From Voacanga thouarsii (Eukaryota; Streptophyta; Magnoliopsida; Gentianales; Apocynaceae): a stretch of 64,000 nucleotides of DNA. The position numbers and the translations under genes were made by a program. The notes below the pieces were generated by a model. That model was not told the DNA's origin. It made no database searches and was given only the letters and a program-made list of their open reading frames with translations. The stretch covers positions 496,001 through 560,000 of the forward strand of contig JANUWF010001165.1 in NCBI GenBank assembly GCA_026120185.1. Reading direction: 5' to 3'. Of this stretch, positions 47,420 through 59,473 are shown one piece after another. Each line of letters begins with the position of its first letter. Within the stretch, counting starts at the first letter, position 1.

Positions 47420-50400
47420 TCATTGACTTCCCGGACCATGTCTGGTCTGATTTCCAGGTGGCTGCTGCACCTTAGAAAGGAGATTGGCTGCAAACAGTAG
47501 AGTTGTCTGGTAACGCCTATTCTTTTCCTCCTCTGTCTCAGATGTCTCCTGACCTGCTCCATGCACTGCAGTCTGAAGCTGCTGCATCTGATTTGAGAGA
47601 TCTGATCCTGCAAGCTGCAGAGTATGCGGCTGGGGAATATGGCCGCCATTAACTTCATTAGCTAATGTAACGGGATTTGTAGGTTGCTGCTGCCCTGATG
47701 AACCATACAACCTCACAGGATCATGAGGTACTCCAAGTTGATGCTGCTGGTCAACATTTGATGAGAGTGCCACCTGTCCTTGGGAGGAGACTGCAGTAGA
47801 CATTGCTCTAGATGACACAGCACCTTGTGCTTGCAAACTAAAAGCACGGTCTTGCATTTGGCTGTAGCCAAAGATGCCTTGAGCAGAAAGACTAGGTGTG
47901 TTTGAAGAAGGTGCATAAGCTTGATTTTGTGGTACATATTGCGCTTGGCTATGGAACTGGCTACTCAACTGCTGCACTAGATGACCACTTTGCTCAGGCA
48001 CTTGGCGTTCATGTGTCCATACTGGTGTGAGTCCTTTATCCGGTGCAGGGGTAACATGAGCACCACTCATGGTTGAAGTCTTTGATTGAACCAATGAGTT
48101 TTCTGGACCAAGTAAGCTAGTGTTTGATGGTATTAAAGAAGCAAGTGTAGCAATGAGTTCAGGTGTTAATGCAACTCCAGATTGCGACACTACTGCATTA
48201 TTGGTTGGTAAAACAGAACCTGAAGGAGGACCAAGTGTCTTTAAAGAAGGCTTTATGCCATCATGTAAAGCCCTGTTATAGTCCATTTGCAAAGCACTTT
48301 CCTCCTGAGGCACCATGTTATACAGAGTCTGAGAAGTTTGTGGTGGTACATCAACATACTGAGGCTGAATTGATGCACTACTAGGAGCAGCATGGGGAAA
48401 CTCTAAAACAACACCATAAAGACGTTCAGGTCCAGCAACATTCAGAACCTTAGCGAGGAAATCAGATGGAGGCACCAAGAATAACGTAGTCCCATCATCA
48501 AATTTTGCGACACCAGCCCGGTTTTTTGCCCCCAGGTACCTCAGAAACTCTGTATATGAAGCAAAATCCTCTTCACTATCAGGCAAAAAGTACACAATGC
48601 TAAATCCAACAGCATCTGCATAGTGCTTGGTTAACATGTCCAAGCCAGTTCGGGCAGAGCAATTGACCACATCAGGACTGCAAATTCACAGATAAGAATA
48701 ACTAAATCATGTCGCACTTACCAGATTTGATACATCATGAAAGAAAATAAGTACTTCAAAAGTATCATTAGCATATGGCAAATGACAAAAGAAGGGGGGA
48801 AGAGAGGGGGGAAGGGGATGAGATGGTGCTAATTGTTGAAAGATAAATTCTTACATGCAGCTTGGCCTTTATGGACCACAAGCGTTAAAAATATTGTAAC
48901 TTACTAGAAGGAACAACTTCCAATATGTTCGGCACAAGTCTAAAGCTTGTAGTCCACCAGGTCCACCTAAGAAATTTCCTTTTCAGGACATGAAATTCCT
49001 TATCAGGGACTAGCAGACAATGCCATAGATGTGATAATCTAAACCTCCTGGGTAACCGAGGGCAACAATTCAAAAATGCACTAGTAGATCTTATAAGCAG
49101 AAGTTCTATATTTGGATTTTAACAGTGTTCTTAGCAAAGACAATAGCCCTAGGGAGGAAAACTATATGCTGCTTCAACAGATTGTAGCAATTGTAACAAA
49201 TCAAAATTAACACTCAAAGTTCTCTAATTAATAACTCATTCAACCCTAAATATATCTCATGCAAATTATGTTTAACAAACAAATAAAACATCTAGTAGTC
49301 AATCAAATAAAACTTGTGAGAAAGACCTTGTATTATCCAACCAATCAAGTCCGAAAAAGATAGCATGTTAATTAAAATTTGAACAATGGGGCATAAAATA
49401 AAAAGGTCAAATAAACTTTGGTGATGATCAAGGAATAAACTAATAGCCTATTGGGCAAGAACACAGTAAAAAATCTCACCATGATGTTAAAACAATGAAG
49501 AAAATCAAAATGCATACTCACATGTCAGACCCAATCCCTTCTCCTATAGGCACACAACGAGCTCGACAAATAATTGATCCACCTTTGGCAATAACTCCTC
49601 GCCACACATAATCGGGATTGGGATGGCGGGGTCCAAAACCAGCTGACATTCTACCGTCTGCTGGACTAAGACGACCTCTGCCATCAAAATTAGCTAGAGG
49701 ATCATCCAAACCGAATCCTCGGTCATCAATTCTCTTAGCAGGATATGGAACATCATAAGGAGGTAAACCTCCGTCAACCCTTGACCTCTTAGGTTCCCTT
49801 TGAAGCTGACTAGCATCAAAAATATCCCATGCACCAGAAGCAGATCTTTTTGTTGGAGGCAAACCTCCTGAAGGAGAAGAAATCATTCCAGGTGCAGGCG
49901 AAGACCTCCAATTTGGACCACCTGGTTTATTTAGAGATGCCAAATCACTGAACTCGGAATTAGGGTACCCTGGTTCAAAACTCCCTTGAGGGCCCACTGG
50001 TCTTAATAGTAAATCAGGTCCATGGACTCCGCGGGAAGGTAAAATTGGTCGGTTATGACCAAACATGTCCATCTGCCCCTGCTGAAGGGGAATTTCATTC
50101 AATTGCATATCTGACACTGGCCCTTTTATTCCAGGATAATTCCCTAAGTATTCTTTGTTAGGTGCAAGTTCGCTGTTGGAATATTCAATAGAAATCCTAG
50201 GATCACTAAAAAGCTTGCCCTGCAAGCCTTCTTTTGCAAGTCGTGCTTCATCTACACTTCTAAATTGAACAAATGCATAGTTCCTGTCCTCAAATGTTTT
50301 TATTCTCTCAATTTCACCAAATAAAATCATAGCATTGTGCAGCATGTCTTCATCAATTGGAACTGTAGGCGGATAACTTATCCACAAGACTTTGCTTGGC

Positions 50401-53400
50401 ACCTCTCCCTTTCGTGCTCCTGGAGGCAAGAATTGCTGCAGCAAAAACAAAGCAAGACATCAGTCACCAAATAGGTAAATGAAGAATAATTAGCTTCACA
50501 AGGATTTCCACAATATCAATAGAATTGATACATGAAAGGAACTAGCCACACATGATTTCTTCTCATATCTAGACCTTCAAAAACCAAAATAAGATGGCAT
50601 CTTCAGAACATAACAGATTGAGAGAGAATTACTTGTCTTTTTTGCGCAGTATGGGTTGGCTCATAGTAAGTTTTTACAGAATCTTGAGGCATCCACCGCG
50701 CATCAACAGGGCCAACGCTCCTGCCAGGAAATTGTCCATCCCTTCCATCACGAAAGTCAAACCCCGGCTCCTGTAAGATGTGTAAACAAGGCATCATATA
50801 GATGACTTCTGTTTAAAGGTCCACTGGTTCTATAACCCAGGACCCAATAAATCAATATCTCTTGCAAATAACAAGAAGTATCTGGTAGATCAAATAACTT
50901 ACTCTTCTAGAAGGCTGCGACCTGAGGAAATCCACACGTATCTGATCACCACCAATTCGCTTTCCATTCATATTCTTCAATGCTTGAGATGCATCCTCCA
51001 ATCTAAAATAATCAACATATGCAGTGCTGCGGTCCCTAAGAAACTTGAATTCCTGGATTTTACCAAACTTCATAAATTCCTCCTCCAATTCTTCTTTTGA
51101 AACAGATTGACCAATTCCAGCTACCCACAAACTCTTACATGGTTTCGCCTGCAGGAAGAACTAGATGAGGATCTTTGACAAATGAAATGGCCCAAGACAA
51201 TAGAACACATTAATGATCCATTAAGTATACTATCATGAAGGTTAAAACAACCATTAAAAGCTATATAAGAGGTAATGAAAATAGCTCAACAACATATAAC
51301 TGCATGTAGCTACTCCAATTGATTATTTTAATTAAAAGCATGCTCGTCAAGGACAAGAAGTAACTATTCTTTTGTGAGAAGAGCACAGAGAATCTCAGAA
51401 ATGTATGTTAAACAGCATCAAAATCCTTATGATTGCATACTTTCTTTTCATCCTAAATATGATAATAACAGATGATGCCATTCGAGCAACTGTATTTTAG
51501 ATTTACAAGGTATATTTTGGCAACTGAACTGAAAACTTCTAAAGTCAAAACGAAGATGCAATTGCATTACAACATTCCCAAACTCAGTAATTCTTCTAGT
51601 CACATTTAATTTAAAAAAATGCTTAATTAACTAGGAACATGCACAAGCATAGGAATTAAGGTAAAATACATATTCTATTAGTTAAGAGTTTCCCTTAGAA
51701 ACTCATTAGTTACAATCTTCTCTTGTCAATCAAAATTCGTGATCAGCCACCTAAACCAAGAGTGCTATTTCAAATCATCCCTCAGAACTTATAGAATACC
51801 ATTTATTGGCATTAGTCAATGAATAAGGAAATTCAAAGTGATTGATCCCTTTTTGCAATCTACTAGTATCCTTTGTAAGACGCTGCTTTAAATTTGTCAG
51901 AACAAAATTTGAACAAGTAGACCACGAGTTATGAATACTATAAAATATAAGACCAACATGGAGCAACTTTGGTGTTATACCAGGGGCAGACGTGAAAGAT
52001 GCTCTGCATGACTTTTTTTTCATTCTCAAGAGGTATTGAAAACCATTTTCCATTTTATAATATTGACTCACATTTTGTTCTATACTCGTAGGGTTTTTGA
52101 AAAGGGCAATACATTGTTGGATACAAATTTCTGCACCAAGCAAACGTACAAGCCTGCATCTTTTTTATCTCTCCAGCATTTTTATCTGTACAAGTTTTTT
52201 CAAATGTATGATGAAACTTATGAATATTGTCCTACGTTATACTTCCATCTGGGCATCCAAGTTCTACTTAAGAAGTCTACCACCCGAAAAAAAAAAGAAA
52301 AAACAAGCGGTGGGTGGGGACAAGTTTTTCAGGAAAAAATCTTGTTGCAAGTGGAACAACTGCAAGGCCAAGAAACCACACTTCAAGGGGGGATTGGACA
52401 AAATTAAATAACACAATATATCATTGATTTGTCTGCTTTCATCTATTATATCAAAGCCAGTGTTCCATGTACATCATTGCACTCCTCGAGCTCTCAATCC
52501 TAATTGAAGGCAGTTGCAAATTCTAAAAATTGGAATAAAAAGTTGATGGAAAACTTATTGATTCCCTTTTCATTCTGCTTGTCGAAACCTAATTGATTCT
52601 GCTTCTAGAATCCCAACAAGCTAATCCCAAATGCTAATCAAACTACAGATAAGAGATCCCTTTGGAATCAATAGCAGTAGAGTCGATCCACATGTACAGC
52701 TTTATCACTGAAGTTCCACTTTCATTTATGTAGTTAAATATGATTGATTATATAAGACAAGAAACTCAAAGCCCCTTGTTTTTCAAAAATAGTTAGCCAT
52801 CACTTTGCTCATTTAATTATATGCATGTCATTGAATCTTCAGAAAGAAATTGCCCTATTCATTTGCCTAAACTGTATGTATGCCACAGATGATTCTCACA
52901 AAGTCATAATTTCTAGTAAGAATTAGAAGCATTTATATGGGTTAGTTCAATATTTGAACCCTTGAAACATTTGTGCCCCTTTCTCTATCACCCATCAGTT
53001 GATATAATTCGGAATCGTTTGCTCTCTACACGAGGGAATTAGTTGAGGTCAAACCCAGGATTTCTATTATTCGCATGCCACAAGCCGAAACCAATCTCGT
53101 ATATCAATCCCATATAACGCGTAATTAATTTTGCCAAAAACAGAATTGTCAGCAACATAAATAATACCAATTATACAAAACTGAAATTCAGCCAATTCAT
53201 CAAACGACCAACCAATTATGAAATCTAAAATCAACGATTCCCAAAAAGTACCATTGGTTTCATTACTACTAATTAGATAAAAAACACAAACCGGTTTCGC
53301 GAACTCGATCTTAATGGGATTCCCATGAAGGATTGTACCCTGAATCTTTTCTTTGGCGGCTTTGGCATCTTCAATTTTCTTATAATAAACAAACGCATAA

Positions 53401-53582
53401 CTCCGAGTCGAGTAATTCGTAATACTATCGACGGGGCCATGCTTTTCAAACAGAGCCATCAAATCTGAGTCGCTTACTTCCGGAGACAAATTACCGATCC
53501 ACAGATTATTCGACGGCGGCGCCACTCCCTCCGGCAACGAGGAGGACATCGGCTTCACCGTTGATTTGCTCGGCGGCGGCAT
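47420..53582 (-). CDS. FPA: FPA-like protein: three RRMs and a SPOC domain, flowering-time and 3'-end processing regulator
   Basis: Five coding exons on the minus strand: 53582-53292, 51148-50903, 50770-50633, 50435-49522, 48677-47420. All introns are GT-AG, and the total of 2847 nt closes in frame as 948 residues (Arabidopsis FPA about 900). RRM1 is at 26-96 ([18 protein letters not shown]), RRM2 at about 103-172 ([17 protein letters not shown]), RRM3 at about 240-312 ([17 protein letters not shown]). A Pro/Gly-rich linker follows, with a basic stretch (KRSRVDGG). The SPOC domain spans about 503-623 ([28 protein letters not shown]), and a Gln-rich tail completes the protein. The start sits before a Pro/Ser leader. 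In Arabidopsis FPA is a nuclear RNA-binding protein that promotes cleavage/polyadenylation at proximal sites, lowers FLC antisense/sense output and so hastens flowering; the same role here is inferred. No frame damage is seen. Confidence 0.92.
51149..53291 (-). other. FPA-like gene intron 1, with read-through frame and candidate poly(A) signal
   Basis: 2143 bp between CCG|GTTTGT and CTGCAG|GCG. Exon 1 stays open for 74 codons into the intron, to a stop at 53067. On the minus strand AATAAA occurs at 51802-51807. A transcript ended in this intron would encode RRM1 plus the 74-residue tail only. In Arabidopsis FPA limits its own level by promoting cleavage in intron 1 (established); conservation here is inferred. 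Confidence 0.6.
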
Positions 53583-53740
53583 ATCAATATCAAAAAGATT
53601 TCTTGCAAATTTATTATAAAAATGGAAAACCCTAGAAACAGATTTACAATCCCAAAAGGCTACAAAATTGAAATTTTAACACAAATTTGAAACACCGATT
53701 GCTATTCTATGCTCGTTTTCTTCCTGTTCCTTTGCTATGT

Positions 53741-53764
53741 GAGAGAGAGAGAGAGAGAGAGAGA
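53741..53764 (-). repeat. (GA)12 microsatellite in the FPA-like 5' UTR
   Basis: Twelve GA units on the plus strand, so a CT run in the transcript, about 160 nt before the start codon. Pyrimidine-rich leaders of this sort are common near plant start sites. Confidence 0.85.
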
Positions 53765-53814
53765 AATTGAAACTTAAAAGGGTCGAGACCGAGTGCGAAG
53801 AGAAGAGACTGACA

Positions 53815-53860
53815 ATGGGTTTCGGATTGCGGATTGGTATTATAATAATAAATAGAGATA
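53815..53860 (-). promoter_or_regulatory. Candidate core promoter of the FPA-like gene
   Basis: Minus strand TATTTATTATTATAATA at 53838-53854 is a TATA-like element. A start near 53815 would give a leader of about 230 nt rich in CT. Not verified. Confidence 0.35.
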
Positions 53861-53880
53861 ACGGAAGAAAATAAAATTGC

Positions 53881-54038
53881 CTTTAATACTGCGTCGTACA
53901 GTACACAACCCTTGGAGTGGCTGCTGTGCTAACCCCTTATAAAATTAAAAGTTGAACTAATTCATAACTGATAAATTATCCAATTAGAATTAATCGATAA
54001 ATTAATATACTTTTAATCTTCATCTTTTATATTTTATA
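53881..54038. other. Upstream region of the FPA-like gene
   Basis: AT-rich spacer between the core promoter and the MITE; no clear element. Confidence 0.4.
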
Positions 54039-54331
54039 CTTCTTTCGTCCTATTTATCTGTTATAACTAAAAAAAATTTGTGTCCTTTTTATTTATCACA
54101 TTAAAAAAAATTTAAGTATCATTAATATTAATTTTATTGTTATATCCTTATATTAAATAGTTTTGAAAAATAAAAGTGTAATAACTTTATAAAGAGAGAA
54201 AGTTAAGCAAACAAAGTAAGAAAATATTTGTAGAATGTATAAATAAAGTTTCATGAATTTAAAAGACTAATTAATTTTTCTTAAATTATGTAAAATAATT
54301 AATTATGACAAATAAATAAAGAAAGAAAGAA
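54039..54331. mobile_element. Stowaway-like MITE upstream of the FPA-like gene
   Basis: 293 bp flanked by TA (54037-54038, 54332-54333). The left end CTTCTTTCGTCCTATTTATC and the right end read inward (TTCTTTCTTTCTTTATTTAT) are imperfect inverted repeats of Stowaway type; the interior is AT-rich and non-coding. It lies about 200 bp upstream of the probable transcription start. Confidence 0.6.
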
Positions 54332-54664
54332 TATTAAATTAATGTGCGTCAGTTGTTCCGATAGTTTTCTAATTCTCATTATTATATCCTCTAAATCAAA
54401 AGACATTTGATTAAATTTTTTTTATCATCAATAAAAATATTTTTTTTGATGATTCATTTTTAACTTTAGGCATATGTGCACAAATTATATTAATAAAATA
54501 TATATCATCCAATCCAAAAAGGCATATAAATTTTTTTCATTCCAATGGGATCGTGTGCCCCATTGGATGATATGTGGCTCTACCACTGCCATTAGATGAT
54601 TATTAAAAAGACAAAAAAAAAAATGGGTTTTATATTATATTAGAATAATTTTACATGTTGTGAA
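54332..54664. other. Gene-free AT-rich spacer with a hairpin
   Basis: Perfect 12-bp arms ATATCATCCAAT (54502-54513) and ATTGGATGATAT (54562-54573) flank a 48-bp loop. Nothing else seen. Confidence 0.5.
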
Positions 54665-54940
54665 TGTGTTAGAATTAATGGAAGCTCCACTAATTATAGA
54701 TATAGATGTCTATCATTAAAAGTTAGTGGAGACACCACTAATACATATTAATGGAGATGATGAATTCTACTAATAAGAGCTTTATAAATAAAGTTCTTCT
54801 CAAACTTAAAAGATATATCATTTTGTGAGAGAATTGTTAGAGAAAAAAAAAGAAGAGAAGTTTAAAAAAATTCTTGTGCAAATAATAGTTAGAGATTTAT
54901 TGTGTAAATTTTATTCTAACACTGCCAAAATTTCATAACA
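54665..54940 (+). repeat. Copia C 5' LTR
   Basis: Shares TTAGTGGA/CCACTAA words and the start and end of the Copia B LTR. It is shorter by about 70 bp owing to small deletions. Confidence 0.85.
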
Positions 54941-55042
54941 CGTTATCAGCACGAGTCTCTATCATTACAAAAGTCAAAAGACTAAAGTACGAGTGTCTAC
55001 CGTTACAAAAGCTAGAAGATAGGTACGCATTTATTAATTCCT

Positions 55043-56100
55043 ATGGCTAACCTTACTAAACTCGAATTTGTAACCCTTGATATTTTTGGAAAAAATTATA
55101 TGTTATGGGTTCTCAATGCAGAAATGCATCTAAATGTTGAAGGCCTTAGTGAAACTATTAAAGAAAAAAATAATGCATCTACATAACAAAAGGCCAAAGT
55201 TTTAATTTTTATTCGTCGCTATCTCAACAAAAATTTGAAAATGGAACATCTTATCGAAAAAAGATCCATATGTCCTATAGATAAATTTAAAAGAAAGATT
55301 TGACCATTTGAAGATGGTCGCACTACCAACTGTACGGTATGAATGATTGCACTTGAGGTTGCAAGATTTTAAAATCGTGAATGAATATAGCTTTACCATG
55401 TATAAAATTACATATCAGTTAAAATTATGTGAAAAAAAAGTTATTGATGAAGATATGCTGAAGAAGACATTCTTCACCTTTCATGCCTCGAATATTGTCC
55501 TACAGCAACAATATCGAGAAAAAAGGGTATACAAAATTTATTAATTTAATTACTGCTCTCCTTATTGTAGAGAAAAATAATGAGTTATTATTGGAAAATC
55601 ATGAAGTCAGACCACCTGGCTCAACAACACTTCTAGAAGTGAATGCTGTTGGCTCCAACAGAAACCATAGTCATAATCGTAGTCGTAGTTGTGGCCGTGA
55701 CCGTGAACACGCTCAATATTTTCCTTATTACAGTAATAATCAAGCTGTAAGAAATACTCTCCACATGAAGTGTGACGAAAAGATCATAAGGAAAAAAAAA
55801 AAAGAAATACAAGAAAATTATGAGGATAAGTGTTATAGATGTAATATGAAAGATCATTGGTCACGTAACTGTCGTACAGCCAAGTATTTAATGGAATTAT
55901 ATTAAGCTTTATTGAAAAAGAAAAATAAAAATGTTGAAACAAAATTTTCTCAACATCCAGTGAATGATGCTGACGACGATGATATTGATCATAAAGATCT
56001 TAATATCAATATTACCCATATAGATGTATTTGATTTTTTCGAACACTCAGATGGTAGGATAGACCATTTAATTGGTGATGGCAGTGTCCAGAAGAACTAA
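55043..56100 (+). pseudogene. Copia C gag remnant
   Basis: Begins MANLTKLEFVTLDIFGKNYM. The frame is broken by stops near 55185 and 55346 and shifts between the frames 55347-55544 and 55483-55905. Its zinc knuckle is intact (CYRCNMKDHWSRNC), unlike that of Copia B. A stop (TAA) near 55904 precedes the acidic tail frame 55912-56100. Confidence 0.8.
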
Positions 56101-56167
56101 TACCTCACCCTGATATTTTTGAATGTTCATTATATTCTAATAAGATTTACGTTTGCATATACATATT

Positions 56168-59100
56168 TTTGTTCAGATGGTTATTGTTAATGATAATGTA
56201 TGTATTATTGATAGTGGAACTACACACACCATACTAAAAAATGAGAAATATTTTTCTTATCTCAAAAGGAAAGAAATAAATATTTATACTATAAATGGTA
56301 GTACAAATGTGATTGAAGGCTTCGAAAGAGTTAGTATATTATTGCCTGAAGAAACAACAATTAATATTGAAAAGGCACTATTTTTCTCAAAATCTAGAAG
56401 AAATTTATTGAGTTTTAAATATATTTGCAGAAATGGGTATCATGTTGAAACAAATGAGGAAAATGATATTAAGCATTTTTATATTATTCAAATTAATTTG
56501 AGTAAGAAATTTGTATTAGAAAAATTACCGTTTTTTTCTACTGACCTATATTTTGCAAAAATATATACAAGTGAAATTATCATATAGTAAATCAGAAATT
56601 TACTGATACTACTACTTTTAGCATTTGGCATGACCGGTTGGGTTATGTAGGATTTACCATGATGAGAAGAATAATTGAGAATATAGATGATCATCCCTTA
56701 AAAAATAAAAAGATATTAACATCAGAAAAATTCTCATGTACTGTATATTCTTTAGGAAAATTAATTATTAGACCATCACCAGTAAAAGTAGGAGTTGAAA
56801 TTTCTACATTTCTTAAACGGATTTACAAAGACATTTGTGGACTATTTGTCCACTATATGGACTGTTCAAATATTTTATGGTCTTAATTGATGCATCATCA
56901 TGATGGTCGCATGTGTGTTTATTATTTACTTGCAACCTGGTATTTGCGAAATTACTTGCTCAAATAATTAAATTACGAGCACAATTTTCTGACCATCAAA
57001 TTAAAAATATCCGTTTGAATAATGTTGGTGAATTTTTATCACATACTTTTGATGCATATTGCATGTCAATTGAAATTAATATTGAATATCTTGTAACTCA
57101 TGTTCATACACAAAATAGTCATGCTGAATCTGTTATTAAAATATTACAATTAATTACTAGACCATTATTAATGAAAACAAAACTCTCAACATCTGTCTGG
57201 TGACATACTATTTTATATGCGGCAGCACTTATACATATAAGGCCAACTAGTTATCATAAATTCTCTCATTTGTAATTGGTTTTTGGTTTCGAACTAAATA
57301 TTGCTCATTTAAGAATTTTTGGGTGTGCTGTATATATTCTAATTGCACCAAATCAACATACAAAGATGATTCCTCAAAGAAGAAAGGGGATATACGTTGG
57401 ATATGATTCTCCCTCTATTATCAGGTATATTGAACTCCTGACAGAAAATGTATTCACAGCAAGATTTGCTGACTGTCATTTTGATGAATCATTATTCCCT
57501 AAATTAGGGGGAGAATATAAACAGTATAAGAAAGATCTTACTTGGACAACATCATAAAATTATCTTGATCCGCACACAAGCACATGTGAACTTAAAGTTC
57601 AAAAGATAATTCATTTACAAAACATTGCAAATCAAATGCCAGACGCTTTTGTTGACTCCCGAAGAGTTACAAAATCGGATATTCCAGTTATAAATACTCC
57701 TATTCGAATTGAAGTTCCAACAGAACAAAAGATTATACCTATAACTGCTGAGTCAAAAGCACGCCAGAAGTGTGGCCGACCTCTTGATTCTAAAGATAAA
57801 AATCCTCAAAAGAAAAGATGATTAAATAATCCAGATGATCATATTGAAGAAAAGAATGATAAAGACCAAGAGAGAACTGATAACAAAGAATCAGAAGTTG
57901 ATGAAAGTAACACTGAAATTTCTATCAATTATATCACTTCCAATAGATGGAATCAGATAGAAACAATTATTGATAATATATTTGCACACAATGTATCCAT
58001 TAATGTTACACAAGATAATGATGATCCTGAACCAATATCAGTTGATGAATATCGGCATAGAAAAGATTGGCTACAATGGAAAGATGCGATTCAATCGGAG
58101 TTAAATGCACTAACAAAATGTGAAGTCTTCGGACCGACAGTCCAAACATCAGAAGGTGTAAAACTTATTGGCTATAAATGGATATTTGTGCGAAAGCGTA
58201 ATGAAAATAATGAAATTGTACGATATAAAGCACGGTTAGTAGCCTAAGGTTTTTCACAAATACCAGATATTGATTATGATGAAACTTATTCTCCTATTGT
58301 TGATGCTATTACACTCCGATATCTTATCAGTTTGGCTGTACATGAAAAGATAGATATACGCATATTAGATGTTGTCACTGCTTATTTGTATGAAAATTAA
58401 AAAAATGATATTGATATGAAAATCCTCGAAGGATTTCGCATGCCTGAAGCATATAAACATTATCCTCGTGAAAATTACTCTATCAAGTTACATAAATCAT
58501 TATATGGTCTGAAGCAATCGGGGCACATGTGGTTCAATTCTAAAAAGATTTTACATGGACAAAGCACATCCATTGAGTATTCCAATGATTGTCCGATCAT
58601 TAGATATGAATAAAGATCCTTTCCGACCTTAAGAAGATGATGAAAAACTCATTGGTCCTAAAGTACCATATCTCAGTACAATTAGTGCATTGATATATCT
58701 TACTAATAATACACGACCTAATATTGCATTTGCTGTCAATTTATTCGTAAGATTTAGTTTTTCACCAATATGACAACAATGGAATAGAATTAAATACGTC
58801 ATTTGATATCTCCAAGGCACAATTGATCTCCGATTATTTTATTTAAATAAAACCAACCTAACATTGATAGGTTATGCAGATGCTGACTATTTATCTGATT
58901 CACATAAAATACATTCTCAAACGGGCTATCTATTTACATATGAAAATACTGCTATGTATAGCGTTCTACAAAACAATCTATAGCAGTTACTTCTTTCAAT
59001 CATGCTGAAATTATAGTCATTCATGAAACAAGTCGATAATGTGTATGGTTAAAATCAGTGATTCATTATATCTAATAAAGTTGTGGATTATCATCGATAA

Positions 59101-59387
59101 GAGATATTCCAACTCCTCTTTATGAAGATAATGCAGTTTGCATAGCTCAATTACGAGGAAGATATATTAAAGGAGATTGGACAAAATATATTTCACCAAA
59201 ATTCTTCTTTACTCATGAACTCTAAAAGAAAGGTGAAATTGATGTATTACAAATTCGGTTATGTGACAATCTCACAGATATTTTCATGAAGACTTTACCA
59301 ACTGTAACATTTGAGAAGTTGAGATATAAAATCAGTATGCATTGATTCAAATATTTAAAGGAATCATCTCATCAGGGAGAATATAGA
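56168..59387 (+). pseudogene. Copia C pol remnant
   Basis: Protease IIDSGTTHTILK is intact locally near 56204-56239. The integrase finger HDRLGYVG has lost the second His, and the second catalytic Asp is Asn (RLNNVGEF, AAT at 57018-57020), as in Copia B. The reverse transcriptase start (LQWKDAIQSELNAL, YDETYSPIV) is readable. At about 58537 a deletion of roughly 280 bp joins HMWFNS directly to sequence that in Copia B lies after the catalytic box, removing it. RNase H has several stops. Inactive. Confidence 0.82.
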
Positions 59388-59473
59388 ATTGTGTACTCTT
59401 TTTTCTTCATTAGATTTTTCTTCTATTGAGTTTTTATCTAGTAAGGTTTTAATAAGGCATATTCTTTATGTAA

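Larger units (their letters stand above)
54665..59473 (+). mobile_element. Copia C: decayed, 3'-truncated relative of Copia B
   Basis: It aligns along nearly all its length with Copia B. The 5' LTR at 54665-54940 is 276 bp and shares the TATAAATA box (54783-54790); the leader has a primer-site phrase TATCAGCACGAG. Gag starts at 55043 and pol ends near 59387. At 59473 similarity to Copia B stops just before the polypurine tract, so the 3' LTR is missing. Many stops and frameshifts are present, plus a deletion in reverse transcriptase. Its LTR is more diverged from Copia B's than the two Copia B LTRs are from each other. Confidence 0.9.

Noticed and set aside
47380..47937. Minus-strand frames of 92 and 74 codons
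   Set aside because: Out-of-frame shadows of the last FPA-like exon, rich in residues produced by shifted CAG codons.
52036..52411. Two overlapping plus-strand frames of more than 100 codons
   Set aside because: They lie inside intron 1 of the FPA-like gene on the opposite strand, overlap each other, and are of low complexity.
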